A DNA stretch of 64,000 nt from Nostoc linckia NIES-25 (lineage in GTDB: Bacteria; Cyanobacteriota; Cyanobacteriia; Cyanobacteriales; Nostocaceae): positions 806,001 through 870,000 of the forward strand of contig NZ_AP018222.1 in assembly GCF_002368035.1 (NCBI RefSeq), read 5' to 3'. Below, piece by piece: positions 54,014 to 62,480 of this stretch. A program made the position numbers and the translations under genes. The number at the start of each line of letters is the position of its first letter. Positions within the stretch are counted from its first letter, which is position 1. The notes beneath the pieces are model-generated. The model did not search any database, was not told the DNA's origin, and saw nothing but the letters and a program-made list of their open reading frames with translations.

Positions 54014-54370
54014 ATGAAATCAATGGAAACTATCAATAAAACTCACACCCACACTCATACCCATCCCCATCCTAATTACCATCCACCTAATTATCAAAAA
54101 CGCGGGATATTTAACAAAATACTCAATCCTTTACGTAATGTGGTAGATGGGATTCAGGTTAAAAATAATCGCTTCGCTCATTTAATTTGCCAAACAATTC
54201 CTTGCTGTTGTCCTTTTGAACGCCAAATAAAATTATTTGGGCGGTCTTTTGATATTCCAGCATTGTGTAAACTCAATCCTTTATATGATGAGTTTGTGGG
54301 ATTGCGTTTTCGTGCTTTATCTTATCTCGCCGATGTATGTGGGGAAGATGTCACGAAATATATTTGTTAG
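54014..54370 (+). CDS. Mo-dependent nitrogenase C-terminal (Mo-nitro_C) domain protein
   Basis: 118 residues; a second Met at 54023 is an alternative start. A His/Thr/Pro-rich N-terminus with alternating His (HTHTHTHPHP) could bind metal. The rest matches the small Mo-nitro_C family found beside cyanobacterial nif genes: NPLRNVVDGIQVKNN, IPCCCPFERQ, LCKLNPLYDEFVGLRFRAL and LADVCGEDV. Several Cys (the CCC group and others) are conserved-looking. Its role in nitrogenase is not established. The His tract is longer than I would expect. Confidence 0.85.
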   Translation: MKSMETINKTHTHTHTHPHPNYHPPNYQKRGIFNKILNPLRNVVDGIQVKNNRFAHLICQTIPCCCPFERQIKLFGRSFDIPALCKLNPLYDEFVGLRFRALSYLADVCGEDVTKYIC

Positions 54371-54597
54371 TTATTAGTCAATAGTCATTGGTCATTAGTC
54401 ATTGGTTATTAGTTGTAGTACCAATTCTTACAAATAAGGCATTACTGCATCTAAATTTATTAATTACTAATTGCGAATTGGTATTAGTCATAGCTCTCCA
54501 GTTATTAGCTATTCAAAAAACTAATGACCAATGACTAATAACTCATAACTAATGACCAATGACTAATGACTAATGACCAATGACCAATGACTATTCA
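54366..54597. repeat. Paired TCATTAG and ACTAATG heptamer repeats between the Mo-nitro_C gene and nifE
   Basis: TAGTCATTGGTCATTAG-type repeats (54371-54410) face AATGACCAATGACTAA-type repeats (54520-54592). Within the loop a second pair (ACCAATTCTTAC near 54420, GCGAATTGGTAT near 54473) is visible. Confidence 0.8.
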
Positions 54598-54611
54598 CAA
54601 AGAGAAGAGAG

Positions 54612-56024
54612 ATGAAAAGCACCCAAGGCAAAATTAACGAGCTGCTCAATGAGTCAGGATGCGAACACAATCAGCATAAACAATCAGAAAAGAAAAATAA
54701 GTCTTGCACCCAACAGGCACAACCTGGCGCTGCTCAAGGGGGCTGTGCTTTTGATGGGGCGATGATTGCTTTAGTACCCATCGCGGATGCGGCTCATTTA
54801 GTCCACGGCCCGATCGCCTGTGCTGGTAATTCCTGGGGCAGTCGTGGTAGTCTCTCTTCAGGGCCGCAACTCTACAAGATGGGCTTTACGACTGACTTGA
54901 CTGAAAATGATGTCATTTTCGGTGGCGAGAAGAAGCTTTACAAAGCGATTCTGGAACTTCACGAACGCTATCAGCCCGCAGCGGTATTTGTCTACGCTAC
55001 TTGCGTGACTGCTTTGATTGGCGATGATATCGATGCAGTTTGCAAAACCGCAGCTGAGAAAATTGGCACTCCTGTTATCCCGGTGATTGCTCCGGGATTC
55101 ATTGGCAGTAAAAATCTGGGCAACCGTTTTGGCGGTGAAGCTTTATTAGATTATGTTGTCGGGACAGCAGAACCGGAATACACAACGCCTTATGATATTA
55201 ACTTAATAGGCGAGTACAACATCGCCGGGGAAATGTGGGGAGTCACGCCGCTGTTAGAAAAATTAGGCATCCGCATTTTGTCGAAAATTACGGGCGACGC
55301 TCGGTACAATGAAATTCGCTATGCCCATCGCGCCAAGCTGAATGTAATGATCTGTTCGCGGGCGCTGCTGAACATGGCGAGAAAGATGGAGGAGCGTTAC
55401 GGCATTCCTTATATTGAAGAATCTTTCTACGGCATCGATGATATGAATCGCTGTCTGCGAAATATTGCTGCTAAATTAGGCGATCCGGATTTGCAAGAAC
55501 GCACAGAAAAGCTGATTGCTGAAGAAACTGCGGCTTTAGATTTGGCACTGGTTCCTTATCGCGCTCGACTCAAAGGCAAGCGTGTTGTATTGTATACTGG
55601 TGGTGTTAAAAGTTGGTCGATTATCTCGGCTGCGAAGGACTTGGGTATTGATGTTGTTGCTACCAGTACTCGAAAAAGTACTGAGGAAGATAAAGCCAAA
55701 ATCAAGAAGTTGCTGGGTAACGATGGCATCATGCTGGAGAAAGGCAACGCCCAGGAATTGTTACAGCTGGTGAGAGATACTCAAGCAGATATGTTGATTG
55801 CTGGAGGTCGTAACCAATACACCGCCTTAAAAGCCCGGATTCCTTTCTTGGATATCAACCAAGAACGCCACCATCCTTATGCAGGTTATGTCGGGATGAT
55901 TGAGATGGCGCGGGAATTGTATGAAGCTCTTTATAGTCCAATCTGGGAGCAAGTACGCAAGCCGGCTCCGTGGGAAGAGGCTGAGTTGCATTCAAATCTA
56001 GTCACTGAGGAGTGGAGGGGATGA
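54612..56024 (+). CDS. nifE: NifE, FeMo-cofactor scaffold subunit
   Basis: 470 residues, NifD-related. It shows the cluster-binding Cys of NifE (C43 in AQGGCAFDGA, the PIACAGNSWG loop and VYATCVTALIGDD), and a conserved C-terminal half with GGRNQYTALK and GMIEMAREL. NifE and NifN form a heterotetramer on which NifB-co is matured to FeMo-co. The last residues before the stop (EEWRG) are encoded at the start of a G-rich repeat. It is followed by nifN in the usual order. Confidence 0.97.
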   Translation: MKSTQGKINELLNESGCEHNQHKQSEKKNKSCTQQAQPGAAQGGCAFDGAMIALVPIADAAHLVHGPIACAGNSWGSRGSLSSGPQLYKMGFTTDLTENDVIFGGEKKLYKAILELHERYQPAAVFVYATCVTALIGDDIDAVCKTAAEKIGTPVIPVIAPGFIGSKNLGNRFGGEALLDYVVGTAEPEYTTPYDINLIGEYNIAGEMWGVTPLLEKLGIRILSKITGDARYNEIRYAHRAKLNVMICSRALLNMARKMEERYGIPYIEESFYGIDDMNRCLRNIAAKLGDPDLQERTEKLIAEETAALDLALVPYRARLKGKRVVLYTGGVKSWSIISAAKDLGIDVVATSTRKSTEEDKAKIKKLLGNDGIMLEKGNAQELLQLVRDTQADMLIAGGRNQYTALKARIPFLDINQERHHPYAGYVGMIEMARELYEALYSPIWEQVRKPAPWEEAELHSNLVTEEWRG

Positions 56025-56125
56025 GGGGATGGGGAGATGGGGGGATAGGAAGATGGGGAGATGAGGAAGAATAATCGCTTGCTTCCTTTACTCCCCTACC
56101 TCCCCACCTCCCCACCTCCCCAAGT
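56012..56125. repeat. G-rich and C-rich repeat pair between nifE and nifN
   Basis: GGGGATGA/GGGGAGAT units (56015-56070) face CCCCACCTC units (56095-56121). The nifE stop lies inside the left run. Confidence 0.8.
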
Positions 56126-56161
56126 AGATGCTATTTCTGAACGCAACAAGGAGCTAGTTGA

Positions 56162-57499
56162 ATGGCGATCGTTACTGTTTCTAATAAATCACTGACGGTT
56201 AATCCTCTCAAGCAAAGCCAAGCTTTAGGTGCGTCTTTAGCTTTTCTGGGATTGAAGGGGACGATGCCTTTATTCCACGGTTCTCAAGGTTGTACTGCTT
56301 TCGCTAAAGTTGTGCTGGTGCGGCATTTCCGGGAAGCGATTCCTCTGGCTACCACGGCGATGACGGAAGTCACTACGATTTTGGGTGGCGAAGAAAATGT
56401 GGAACAGGCAATTCTGACTTTGGTAGAGAAGGCTAAACCTGAAATTATTGGTTTATGTACTACCGGGTTGACGGAAACTAGAGGAGATGACATTGAAGGT
56501 TTTCTCAAGGAAATCCGCGATCGCCATCCAGAATTGAATGATTTGGCGATTATTTTTGCCCCAACTCCAGACTTTAAAGGCGCCCTGCAAGATGGTTTCG
56601 CCGTCGCTGTGGAAAGCATAGTTAAGGAAATTCCCCGGGCAGGTGGAATCAAAACCGAACAAGTAACGATTTTGCCGAGTGCTGCTTTTACGCCAGGGGA
56701 TGTCCAGGAAATCAAAGAGATGGTGACAGCTTTTGGCTTGGTGCCTATCTTTGTACCTGATATTGGCGCTTCCCTTGATGGACACTTGGAAGATAACTAC
56801 AGCGCGGTTACAGTTAGCGGGACTACTTTAAAACAGCTGCGAGAAGTTGGTTGTTCTGCTTTCACCTTGGCTTTAGGCGAGAGTATGCGCGGTGCAGCCA
56901 AGATTTTGGAAGAAAGATTTGGCACGCCTTACGAAGTGTTTGGGGAAGTGACTGGATTAGAACCAGTAGACGAGTTTCTCCAAGCATTGGCGGTTCTCAG
57001 TGGTAACAGCGTTCCGGAAAAATACCGCCGCCAACGTCGTCAGTTGCAAGATGCGATGTTAGACACGCACTTTTATTTTGGTGCGAAGCGAGTTTCTTTA
57101 GCACTGGAACCCGATTTGTTGTGGTCAACAGTCCATTTTCTGCAATCAATGGGAGCGCAGATTCATGCTGCGGTGACAACAACGCGATCGCCTTTACTCG
57201 AAAAACTCCCAGTTAAAAGTATTACCATCGGCGATTTAGAAGACTTTGAGGGTTTAGCAGCTGGTTCAGATTTGCTGATTGGTAACTCAAATGTCGGTGC
57301 GATCGTCAAACGCCTTAATGTTCCTCTTTATCGCCTGGGATTGCCCATTTATGACCGCTTAGGTAATGGTCAATTTACCAAAGTTGGTTATAGAGGCACA
57401 ATGGAACTTCTGTATGGCATTGGCAACCTCTTTTTAGAGGCAGAAGAAACAAGAGTTAAGAAGTTACAAGAATTAGGAATTGTGGGCGCTGATTTTTGA
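56162..57499 (+). CDS. nifN: NifN, FeMo-cofactor scaffold subunit
   Basis: 445 residues, NifK-related: NPLKQSQALGASLAFLGL, HGSQGCTAFAKV, GLCTTGLTETRGDD and LIGNSNVGAIVKRL. It partners NifE in cofactor maturation. The start follows an AAGGAGC site. It ends 41 bp before the nifX ATG. Length and motif order are normal. Confidence 0.97.
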   Translation: MAIVTVSNKSLTVNPLKQSQALGASLAFLGLKGTMPLFHGSQGCTAFAKVVLVRHFREAIPLATTAMTEVTTILGGEENVEQAILTLVEKAKPEIIGLCTTGLTETRGDDIEGFLKEIRDRHPELNDLAIIFAPTPDFKGALQDGFAVAVESIVKEIPRAGGIKTEQVTILPSAAFTPGDVQEIKEMVTAFGLVPIFVPDIGASLDGHLEDNYSAVTVSGTTLKQLREVGCSAFTLALGESMRGAAKILEERFGTPYEVFGEVTGLEPVDEFLQALAVLSGNSVPEKYRRQRRQLQDAMLDTHFYFGAKRVSLALEPDLLWSTVHFLQSMGAQIHAAVTTTRSPLLEKLPVKSITIGDLEDFEGLAAGSDLLIGNSNVGAIVKRLNVPLYRLGLPIYDRLGNGQFTKVGYRGTMELLYGIGNLFLEAEETRVKKLQELGIVGADF

Positions 57500-57540
57500 A
57501 GAATGAGTCAGAATTCACAATTTTAAAGAGGAGAAATACG

Positions 57541-57954
57541 ATGAAAATTGCCTTCACTACGAGTGACCGAGTTCATATTAATGCTCATTTTGGATGGGCG
57601 AGATTAATTGATGTTTATGAAATTTCCGATGAGGGATATCATTTTGTCGAAACCCTCAACTTTGAAGGCGAACTCAAAGAAGATGGAAATGAAGATAAAA
57701 TCACACCAAAACTGGAAGCATTAGGCGATTGTACTATTGTTTATGTAACAGCAATTGGTGGCAGTGCTGCGGCTCGGTTAATCAAAAAAGGTGTTACCCC
57801 AGTGAAGGCGCGATCGGAAGAAGAAGAAATTAGTGAAGTGCTAAATAAATTAGTACAAACCTTGAAAGGTAATCCTCCACCTTGGTTGCGGAAAGCTTTA
57901 CAGCAAAAACCTGCCAATTTTACAGATGAAGTTGGAGACGAAGCAACAGTATGA
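57541..57954 (+). CDS. nifX: NifX, FeMo-cofactor carrier
   Basis: 137 residues starting at MKIAFTTSDRVHINAHFGWA, after an AGAGGAG site; an upstream GTG-like extension to 57496 is unlikely. It has the NifX/NifB-C-terminal fold signature (INAHFGWARLIDVYE, and the VTAIGGSAAARLIKKGV strand-helix). NifX binds NifB-co or VK-cluster and passes it to NifEN. It overlaps the next gene by 4 bp (ATGA). Confidence 0.95.
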   Translation: MKIAFTTSDRVHINAHFGWARLIDVYEISDEGYHFVETLNFEGELKEDGNEDKITPKLEALGDCTIVYVTAIGGSAAARLIKKGVTPVKARSEEEEISEVLNKLVQTLKGNPPPWLRKALQQKPANFTDEVGDEATV

Positions 57955-58427
57955 CTATAAATAATAGTGTCAACGGAACTGCTGCCGCTGAAGTCTTGAG
58001 TTCCCCGTTTCTTAAGGTATTAATCAAACAGATTCGGGGTCAAGACAGCTATGGAGTTTATCGTAGTTGGTCGGATGAGTTAATTCTCAAACCCTTTGTT
58101 GTTCCCAAACAAAAGAAACGGGAAATTTCTGTTGAAGGTGAAGTAGATCCAGTAACTAAAGCTAGAATCATGGCGTTTTTTCGAGCTGTAGCTGCTGGAA
58201 TTGAACAAGAAACAGGTTTGATTTCTCAAGTTGTAATTGATTTGAGTCATGAGGGATTTGGCTGGGCGTTAGTATTTTCTGGTCGTCTTTTGTTAGCTGT
58301 AAAAACTTTACGCGATGCTCAAAGATTTGGCTTTGATTCGCTGGAGAAATTAGCCGAAGAGGGAGAAAGCTACGTCCAAAAAGGTATTAATTTGGCGAAG
58401 CGGTTTCCAGAAGTAGGCAAGTTGTAA
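57951..58427 (+). CDS. NifX-associated nitrogen fixation protein (DUF269)
   Basis: 158 residues with the DUF269 pattern: PFLKVLIKQIRGQDSYGVYRSW, LILKPFVVPKQKKREI and GFGWALVFSGRLLLAVKTLRDA. It always follows nifX in nif clusters, here with a 4-bp overlap, which implies coupled translation. Its exact role is not established; it is presumed to help cofactor assembly. Confidence 0.93.
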   Translation: MTINNSVNGTAAAEVLSSPFLKVLIKQIRGQDSYGVYRSWSDELILKPFVVPKQKKREISVEGEVDPVTKARIMAFFRAVAAGIEQETGLISQVVIDLSHEGFGWALVFSGRLLLAVKTLRDAQRFGFDSLEKLAEEGESYVQKGINLAKRFPEVGKL

Positions 58428-58430
58428 AAA

Positions 58431-58590
58431 TTTTAGATTTTGGATGACGATTTGTAGAGACGCGATTCATCGCGTCTTGACCGAATGATGTGTTGCTCAC
58501 GCAGAGGCGCAGAGACGCAGAGAGAAGAGTTGAGAGATATTGAGCCGCAAATTATTATCCAATCCAAAATCTAAAATTTAAAATCCAAAA
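58431..58590. repeat. TTTTAGATTTTGGAT inverted pair with embedded palindrome
   Basis: TTTTAGATTTTGGAT (58431-58445) faces ATCCAAAATCTAAAAT (58560-58576). Between them is a GACGCGATTCATCGCGTC palindrome (58461-58478) and a CGCAGAGGCGCAGAGACGCAGAG run. Confidence 0.8.
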
Positions 58591-58608
58591 TTGATTGTGG
58601 GGTTGCTG

Positions 58609-58827
58609 ATGGTGCAAGCGGAAGAAACGAAGATTGAGGAACTGAAGGGACAAATTAGACGGCTGAATAGTAAGGCAGGTCAGATGAAGATGGATCTGCA
58701 TGATTTAGCGGAAGGTTTACCAACAGATTACAAACAACTTATGGATGTTGCAGCTGCAACTTATGAAATATTTCATCAGTTAGATGAACTTAAGCAACAG
58801 CTGAAAGAATTGGAGAATGCTAAATGA
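58609..58827 (+). CDS. DUF683 (CCE_0567-type) small coiled-coil protein
   Basis: 72 residues from the ATG at 58609 (MVQAEETKIEE); the upstream TTG is less likely. It is two helices forming a coiled coil (about 5-30 and 45-72) joined by a GLPTDYKQL turn. Homologues in cyanobacterial nif clusters bind metal or form tetramers. It overlaps nifW by 4 bp (ATGA), so the two are co-translated. Confidence 0.88.
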   Translation: MVQAEETKIEELKGQIRRLNSKAGQMKMDLHDLAEGLPTDYKQLMDVAAATYEIFHQLDELKQQLKELENAK

Positions 58828-59141
58828 CTGGAACTCTCGAAGAATTCAAGAAACTCGTAGATGCAGAAGAATTTTTGCAATTCTTTGATTTGCCCTACGA
58901 CCAAAAATTTGTGAATGTAAATCGTCTACATATTTTGAAAAAGTTTTCGCAATACATCAAGGAAGTTGATGATAATTTTCCTGATTTGAGTGCAGAAGAA
59001 AGGCTAAATCAATATTCTGTAGCTTTGCAAAAAGCTTATCAAGTATTTATCGAGTCAACACCCCACGAACAAAAGTTGTTCAAAGTGTTTAACGACAAGC
59101 CGAAAAATGTAGTCACACTGACAGAACTCACTTCTGATTAG
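58824..59141 (+). CDS. nifW: NifW, nitrogenase-stabilising protein
   Basis: 105 residues with the NifW pattern: LEEFKKLVDAEEFLQFFDLPYD, VNVNRLHILKKFSQYI and AYQVFIESTPHEQKLFKVF. NifW binds the MoFe protein and helps protect it from oxygen or aids its maturation. Its stop codon is part of the strong ribosome site of hesA. Confidence 0.94.
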   Translation: MTGTLEEFKKLVDAEEFLQFFDLPYDQKFVNVNRLHILKKFSQYIKEVDDNFPDLSAEERLNQYSVALQKAYQVFIESTPHEQKLFKVFNDKPKNVVTLTELTSD

Positions 59142-59151
59142 GAGGTATAAA

Positions 59152-59955
59152 TTGGTAAACCTAACGCCTACCGAATTAGAACGCTATCGTCGCCAAATGA
59201 TGCTGCCGAATTTTGGCGAAGCAGCACAGAAGCGCCTAAAGTCAGCAACAGTTTTGGTTACGGGTGTGGGTGGATTGGGCGGTACGGCGGCGCTTTACTT
59301 AGCAGTAGCGGGCGTTGGGCGGCTAATCTTAGTCCGGGGTGGTGACTTGCGGCTGGATGATATGAATCGTCAGGTTTTGATGACGGACGATTGGGTAGGT
59401 AAGCCAAGGGTATTCAAAGCTAAGGAAACTCTGGATGCAATCAATCCTGATGTCCAGGTGGAAGCAGTTCATGATTATATCACCCCGGAAAATGTGGACG
59501 CGTTGGTGCAATCCGCTGATATGGCTCTTGATTGCGCCCATAATTTTACGGAGCGCAATTTGTTAAATGAAGCTTGCGTGCGCTGGCGTAAGCCAATGGT
59601 GGAAGCTGCAATGGACGGGATGGAAGCTTACCTGACAACGATTATTCCTGGTGTGACTCCTTGTTTGTCCTGTCTGTTTCCGGAAAAGCCTGATTGGGAT
59701 CGGCGCGGCTTTTCAGTTCTAGGCGCTGTTTCTGGGACGTTGGCTTGTTTAACCGCGCTGGAGGCGATTAAGTTGATTACTGGTTTTAGTCAGCCTTTAT
59801 TATCGCAATTGCTGACTATGGACTTAAATCGCCTGGAATTTGCCAAGCGCCGTTCTTACCGCGATCGCTCTTGTCCAGTATGCGGTAATAGTGCGCCCTG
59901 GAGATACGCTCAACCCAATTCAATGGAAGCCAGCGGTATTGCACAAAATAGCTAA
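59152..59955 (+). CDS. hesA: HesA, ThiF/MoeB-like adenylyltransferase
   Basis: 267 residues with a TTG start preceded by an unusually strong AGGAGGT site (59140-59146). The ATP-binding motif GVGGLGG is at residues 38-44, and DDMNRQVLM follows. A Cys pair C171/C174 (CLSC) and a second CxxC near the end (CPVCG) suggest structural zinc. E1-like HesA proteins activate a partner by adenylation; in heterocystous cyanobacteria hesA and hesB lie downstream of nif genes. The partner here is not known. Confidence 0.93.
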   Translation: MVNLTPTELERYRRQMMLPNFGEAAQKRLKSATVLVTGVGGLGGTAALYLAVAGVGRLILVRGGDLRLDDMNRQVLMTDDWVGKPRVFKAKETLDAINPDVQVEAVHDYITPENVDALVQSADMALDCAHNFTERNLLNEACVRWRKPMVEAAMDGMEAYLTTIIPGVTPCLSCLFPEKPDWDRRGFSVLGAVSGTLACLTALEAIKLITGFSQPLLSQLLTMDLNRLEFAKRRSYRDRSCPVCGNSAPWRYAQPNSMEASGIAQNS

Positions 59956-59956
59956 T

Positions 59957-60029
59957 ATTTTAGATTTTGAATTTTGGATTTTGGATTGAAAGAGAAATCT
60001 AAAATCTAAAATCTAAAATCCAAAATTGC
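59957..60029. repeat. ATTTTGG/AAAATCTA inverted repeat between hesA and hesB
   Basis: ATTTTAGATTTTGAATTTTGG (59957-59977 in part) faces AAATCTAAAATCTAAAATCC (60000-60021). Hairpin-forming. Confidence 0.75.
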
Positions 60030-60059
60030 TGGAGGACAAACAATAAATCAGGAGATCTG

Positions 60060-60431
60060 ATGACTGTAACTTTATCAGAAAAAGCAGAATTTCATCTGCG
60101 GGCATTTCTACGAGGTTCTGCACCCGACGCTAATGGCGCAACTAAAGGTGTCCGTTTCTCTGTCAAAGATGGTGGTTGCAGTGGTTACGAATATGCAATG
60201 GATATCACTAGCAAACCCCAACCAGACGATTTGGTAATCCAGCAAGGCAAAGTGCTGGTTTACGTTGACGCCAAAAGTGCGCCGTTATTAGAAGGAGTTA
60301 TTGTTGACTTCGTTGAGGGAGTGATGGAAAGCGGCTTTAAGTTCATCAACCCCAATGCAACTGAGAACTGCGGTTGTGGAAAGTCTTTCAAAACAGGTGA
60401 CTGTACGCCTAACGGTGTACCTTGCAGCTAA
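60060..60431 (+). CDS. hesB: HesB/IscA-type Fe-S carrier
   Basis: 123 residues with the A-type carrier Cys set: Cys40 (DGGCSGYEY), Cys104 and Cys106 (CGCGKSF). These proteins carry Fe or [Fe-S] clusters. It has an extra Cys-containing tail (TGDCTPNGVPCS) that is characteristic of the nif-linked HesB. It is downstream of hesA. Confidence 0.95.
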   Translation: MTVTLSEKAEFHLRAFLRGSAPDANGATKGVRFSVKDGGCSGYEYAMDITSKPQPDDLVIQQGKVLVYVDAKSAPLLEGVIVDFVEGVMESGFKFINPNATENCGCGKSFKTGDCTPNGVPCS

Positions 60432-60529
60432 CACCATTGCTTGTGTTAGGCCGCATTGCACAGCGATAAGTTGACTCAAAATTTTCGGAAATTAATCCTA
60501 ATTCTATAACGTTTGAGGAGAATCGGAAA

Positions 60530-60829
60530 ATGGCTACCTACCAAGTTAGATTAATCAACAAAAAAGAAGATCTCGACACCACAATTGAAGTTGATGAAGA
60601 GACTACTATCTTAGAAGCAGCACACGAAAACGATATTGATTTACCAGCTTCTTGTCATGCCGGTTCTTGCTCTAGCTGTGTTGGCAAGGTTGTTGAAGGT
60701 GAAATTAATCAAGAAGATCAAAACTTCTTAGATGACGACCAAGTTTCTAAAGGATACGCTTTACTTTGTGTAACCTATCCTCGTTCTAATTGCACAATTA
60801 AAACACATCAAGAAGCGTATTTGGTCTAA
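60530..60829 (+). CDS. fdxH: FdxH, heterocyst [2Fe-2S] ferredoxin
   Basis: 99 residues with the plant-type cluster ligands Cys42, Cys47, Cys50 and Cys80. The basic INKKED segment (residues 9-14) is the FdxH feature reported to favour interaction with nitrogenase reductase. It carries electrons to NifH in heterocysts. It has an AGGAGAA site and is followed by a strong terminator. Confidence 0.96.
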   Translation: MATYQVRLINKKEDLDTTIEVDEETTILEAAHENDIDLPASCHAGSCSSCVGKVVEGEINQEDQNFLDDDQVSKGYALLCVTYPRSNCTIKTHQEAYLV

Positions 60830-60865
60830 ATCTATACCTTGATTGCTGTTCTTAGCAATTAAATA

Positions 60866-60903
60866 AAAATGAAGGATGAAAATATGCTTCATCCTTCATT
60901 TTT
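60866..60903 (+). terminator. Rho-independent terminator after fdxH
   Basis: A 15-bp perfect stem (60866-60880 with 60889-60903) with an A-rich left flank and a T-rich right end. It closes the fdxH transcript. Confidence 0.9.
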
Positions 60904-60929
60904 TATAGTTCATAATTTATAATTTAATT

Positions 60930-61181
60930 ATGTTTACACCTTTTAGTGTAACTGGCTGTTCCTTAGAATTATTGAGAGTAGGGGAACGAGGAATTATTAC
61001 TTTCTGTAAAAGTGAGGATAAAAAAATTCTCAATCAGTTGCTATCAAAGGGCATAACACCAGGAAAACATATCACTGTACAACAAAGATTTACCTCATTA
61101 ATTATTAAAGTAGAAAATACGTCTCTATCAATAGATACGGAAACTGCCCCTGCTATTTATGTTAGAATAATTAATAATTAA
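60930..61181 (+). CDS. feoA: FeoA-domain protein
   Basis: 83 residues of SH3-like fold: LLRVGERGIITFC, LLSKGITPGKHITV and a C-terminal strand. FeoA assists FeoB-driven ferrous iron uptake; no feoB is adjacent. A lone feoA beside cyanobacterial nif genes fits the high iron demand of nitrogenase. The start follows the fdxH terminator closely, with no strong ribosome site. Confidence 0.85.
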   Translation: MFTPFSVTGCSLELLRVGERGIITFCKSEDKKILNQLLSKGITPGKHITVQQRFTSLIIKVENTSLSIDTETAPAIYVRIINN

Positions 61182-61209
61182 ATTACTTATAATAAAAATA
61201 TAGCAAATT

Positions 61210-61298
61210 GTAGGGTGCGTTATGCCGTAGGCTAACGCACCGTCACCGTGAACACCAACAATTCAAGGTGCGTTGCGCTTCGCGACAACACACCCTAC
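61210..61298. repeat. Composite REP-like palindromes
   Basis: GGTGCGTTATGC/GCTAACGCACC is followed by GGTGCGTTGCGC/GACAACACACC, bounded by GTAGGG and CCCTAC. Same family as those beside the RAYT gene. Confidence 0.8.
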
Positions 61299-61325
61299 AT
61301 CTAAAAATAAGGTCTAATCAATTTT

Positions 61326-61366
61326 TGACCTCACTCCTTTGTTAACTAATTTTAGGAGTGAGGTCA
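61326..61366. repeat. Perfect 13-bp stem hairpin
   Basis: TGACCTCACTCCT pairs exactly with AGGAGTGAGGTCA around a 15-base loop. It lies downstream of the mop gene on that strand. The T-run is weak, so terminator function is uncertain. Confidence 0.6.
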
Positions 61367-61419
61367 CTAATTTATAGATTATGAATACAATTCAGTATCA
61401 GAAGTCAATTGGCTATTTC

Positions 61420-61629
61420 TTAATCAACAGCAACTATCACATCTGATGATTTAATCACTGCATAAGCCTCTTTACCTTCTGCAAGTCCTAGCTTTTCTGC
61501 TGAGGATTTTGTGATGATTGACACTAGCTCTACTCCTGGTGCTAGTTCTATAGTTATTTCGGTGTTAACCGAACCAGGCACAACCTTTTTGACAGTACCT
61601 TTGAGAGAATTACGAGCACTAATTTCCAT
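61420..61629 (-). CDS. Mop-type molybdenum-pterin/molybdate-binding protein
   Basis: 69 residues forming a single TOBE/molbindin domain: MEISARNSLKGTVKKV, VNTEITIEL, ITKSSAEKLGL and AYAVIKSSDVIVAV. Such small proteins bind molybdate as hexamers and buffer it for nitrogenase. It faces the nif cluster from the minus strand. All conserved segments of the fold are present. Confidence 0.93.
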   Translation of the reverse strand: MEISARNSLKGTVKKVVPGSVNTEITIELAPGVELVSIITKSSAEKLGLAEGKEAYAVIKSSDVIVAVD

Positions 61630-62480
61630 TTTTCTTTTGTTTTTTATTATGGATACTCAGATAATGTAGCAAATGATGTTTGAAAAATCAAATTCTTAGG
61701 AGTTTCTTAATAAGGTATAAGAAAAATACACAAAAATCTATTGGCATATATCTGTATAACGTTGAATTTTATCTTTTTTTTATTGACATAAAGGTGGTTA
61801 ATTGCTAAATGTTACTTGCTGACAATATATAGTTATATCAACATATATCTGCTAATAGTCTAATTTCTAAAATAAAACTGTTAAAAATACTCAAACTTAC
61901 TGTAGTATCATAATTTTTTAAGCTTTTTAGTTCAATATATCTGGGGATCTTTATAAATGATTCATAATTCAAACTTATCATAGTGATAATATATAGATAA
62001 GCTAAATTGTTGCTAGTCAGCCTAGACTTCAATAAAAGCGATCGCAGGGTGATTTCAGACATCCTTGCCTTAATTCTGGTAAAGCCTAAGAATGGTAGGA
62101 AGTAAGATTTACTCAACAAGAAAACAACGGAAAAAGCGTAAGTCAGTTCGCAGAAACTAGCCAGATTTATTAAGGTGTGAAATAGGTTCAATACATCTAA
62201 ATAGGTATGTCTAATTTCCGTAACCGCTTTTGACGGCGGCAAATATAATACCTGAGAATTCAGAATTCAGGACTCAGTATTCAGAAGTTATTTCACTTTT
62301 GTGTAAATCTGCTGTCTAAGGCAATTAGCACAAATTAGAGCATTGATTTACTAATCACAAAGCTCAAATTTAGGCGATCGCATAGCTTGTGAAATGATGG
62401 TGGGCATTGCCCACCATTACGTTTTACAAGCAAATTTTTGCTTGTTAATTAGTTAAAATTGTCGGATTTAAAGGGTAATT
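61630..62480. other. AT-rich region without a convincing gene
   Basis: A 134-codon minus-strand frame (61838-62242) has unlikely composition and no ribosome site. An ATTCAGAATTC tract lies at about 62257-62290. A GTGGGCATTGCCCACCA palindrome is at about 62400. Confidence 0.5.

Noticed and set aside
61838..62242. 134-codon minus-strand frame
   Set aside because: Starts in a HIP1-like repeat region, has no recognisable domain and runs through AT-rich DNA.
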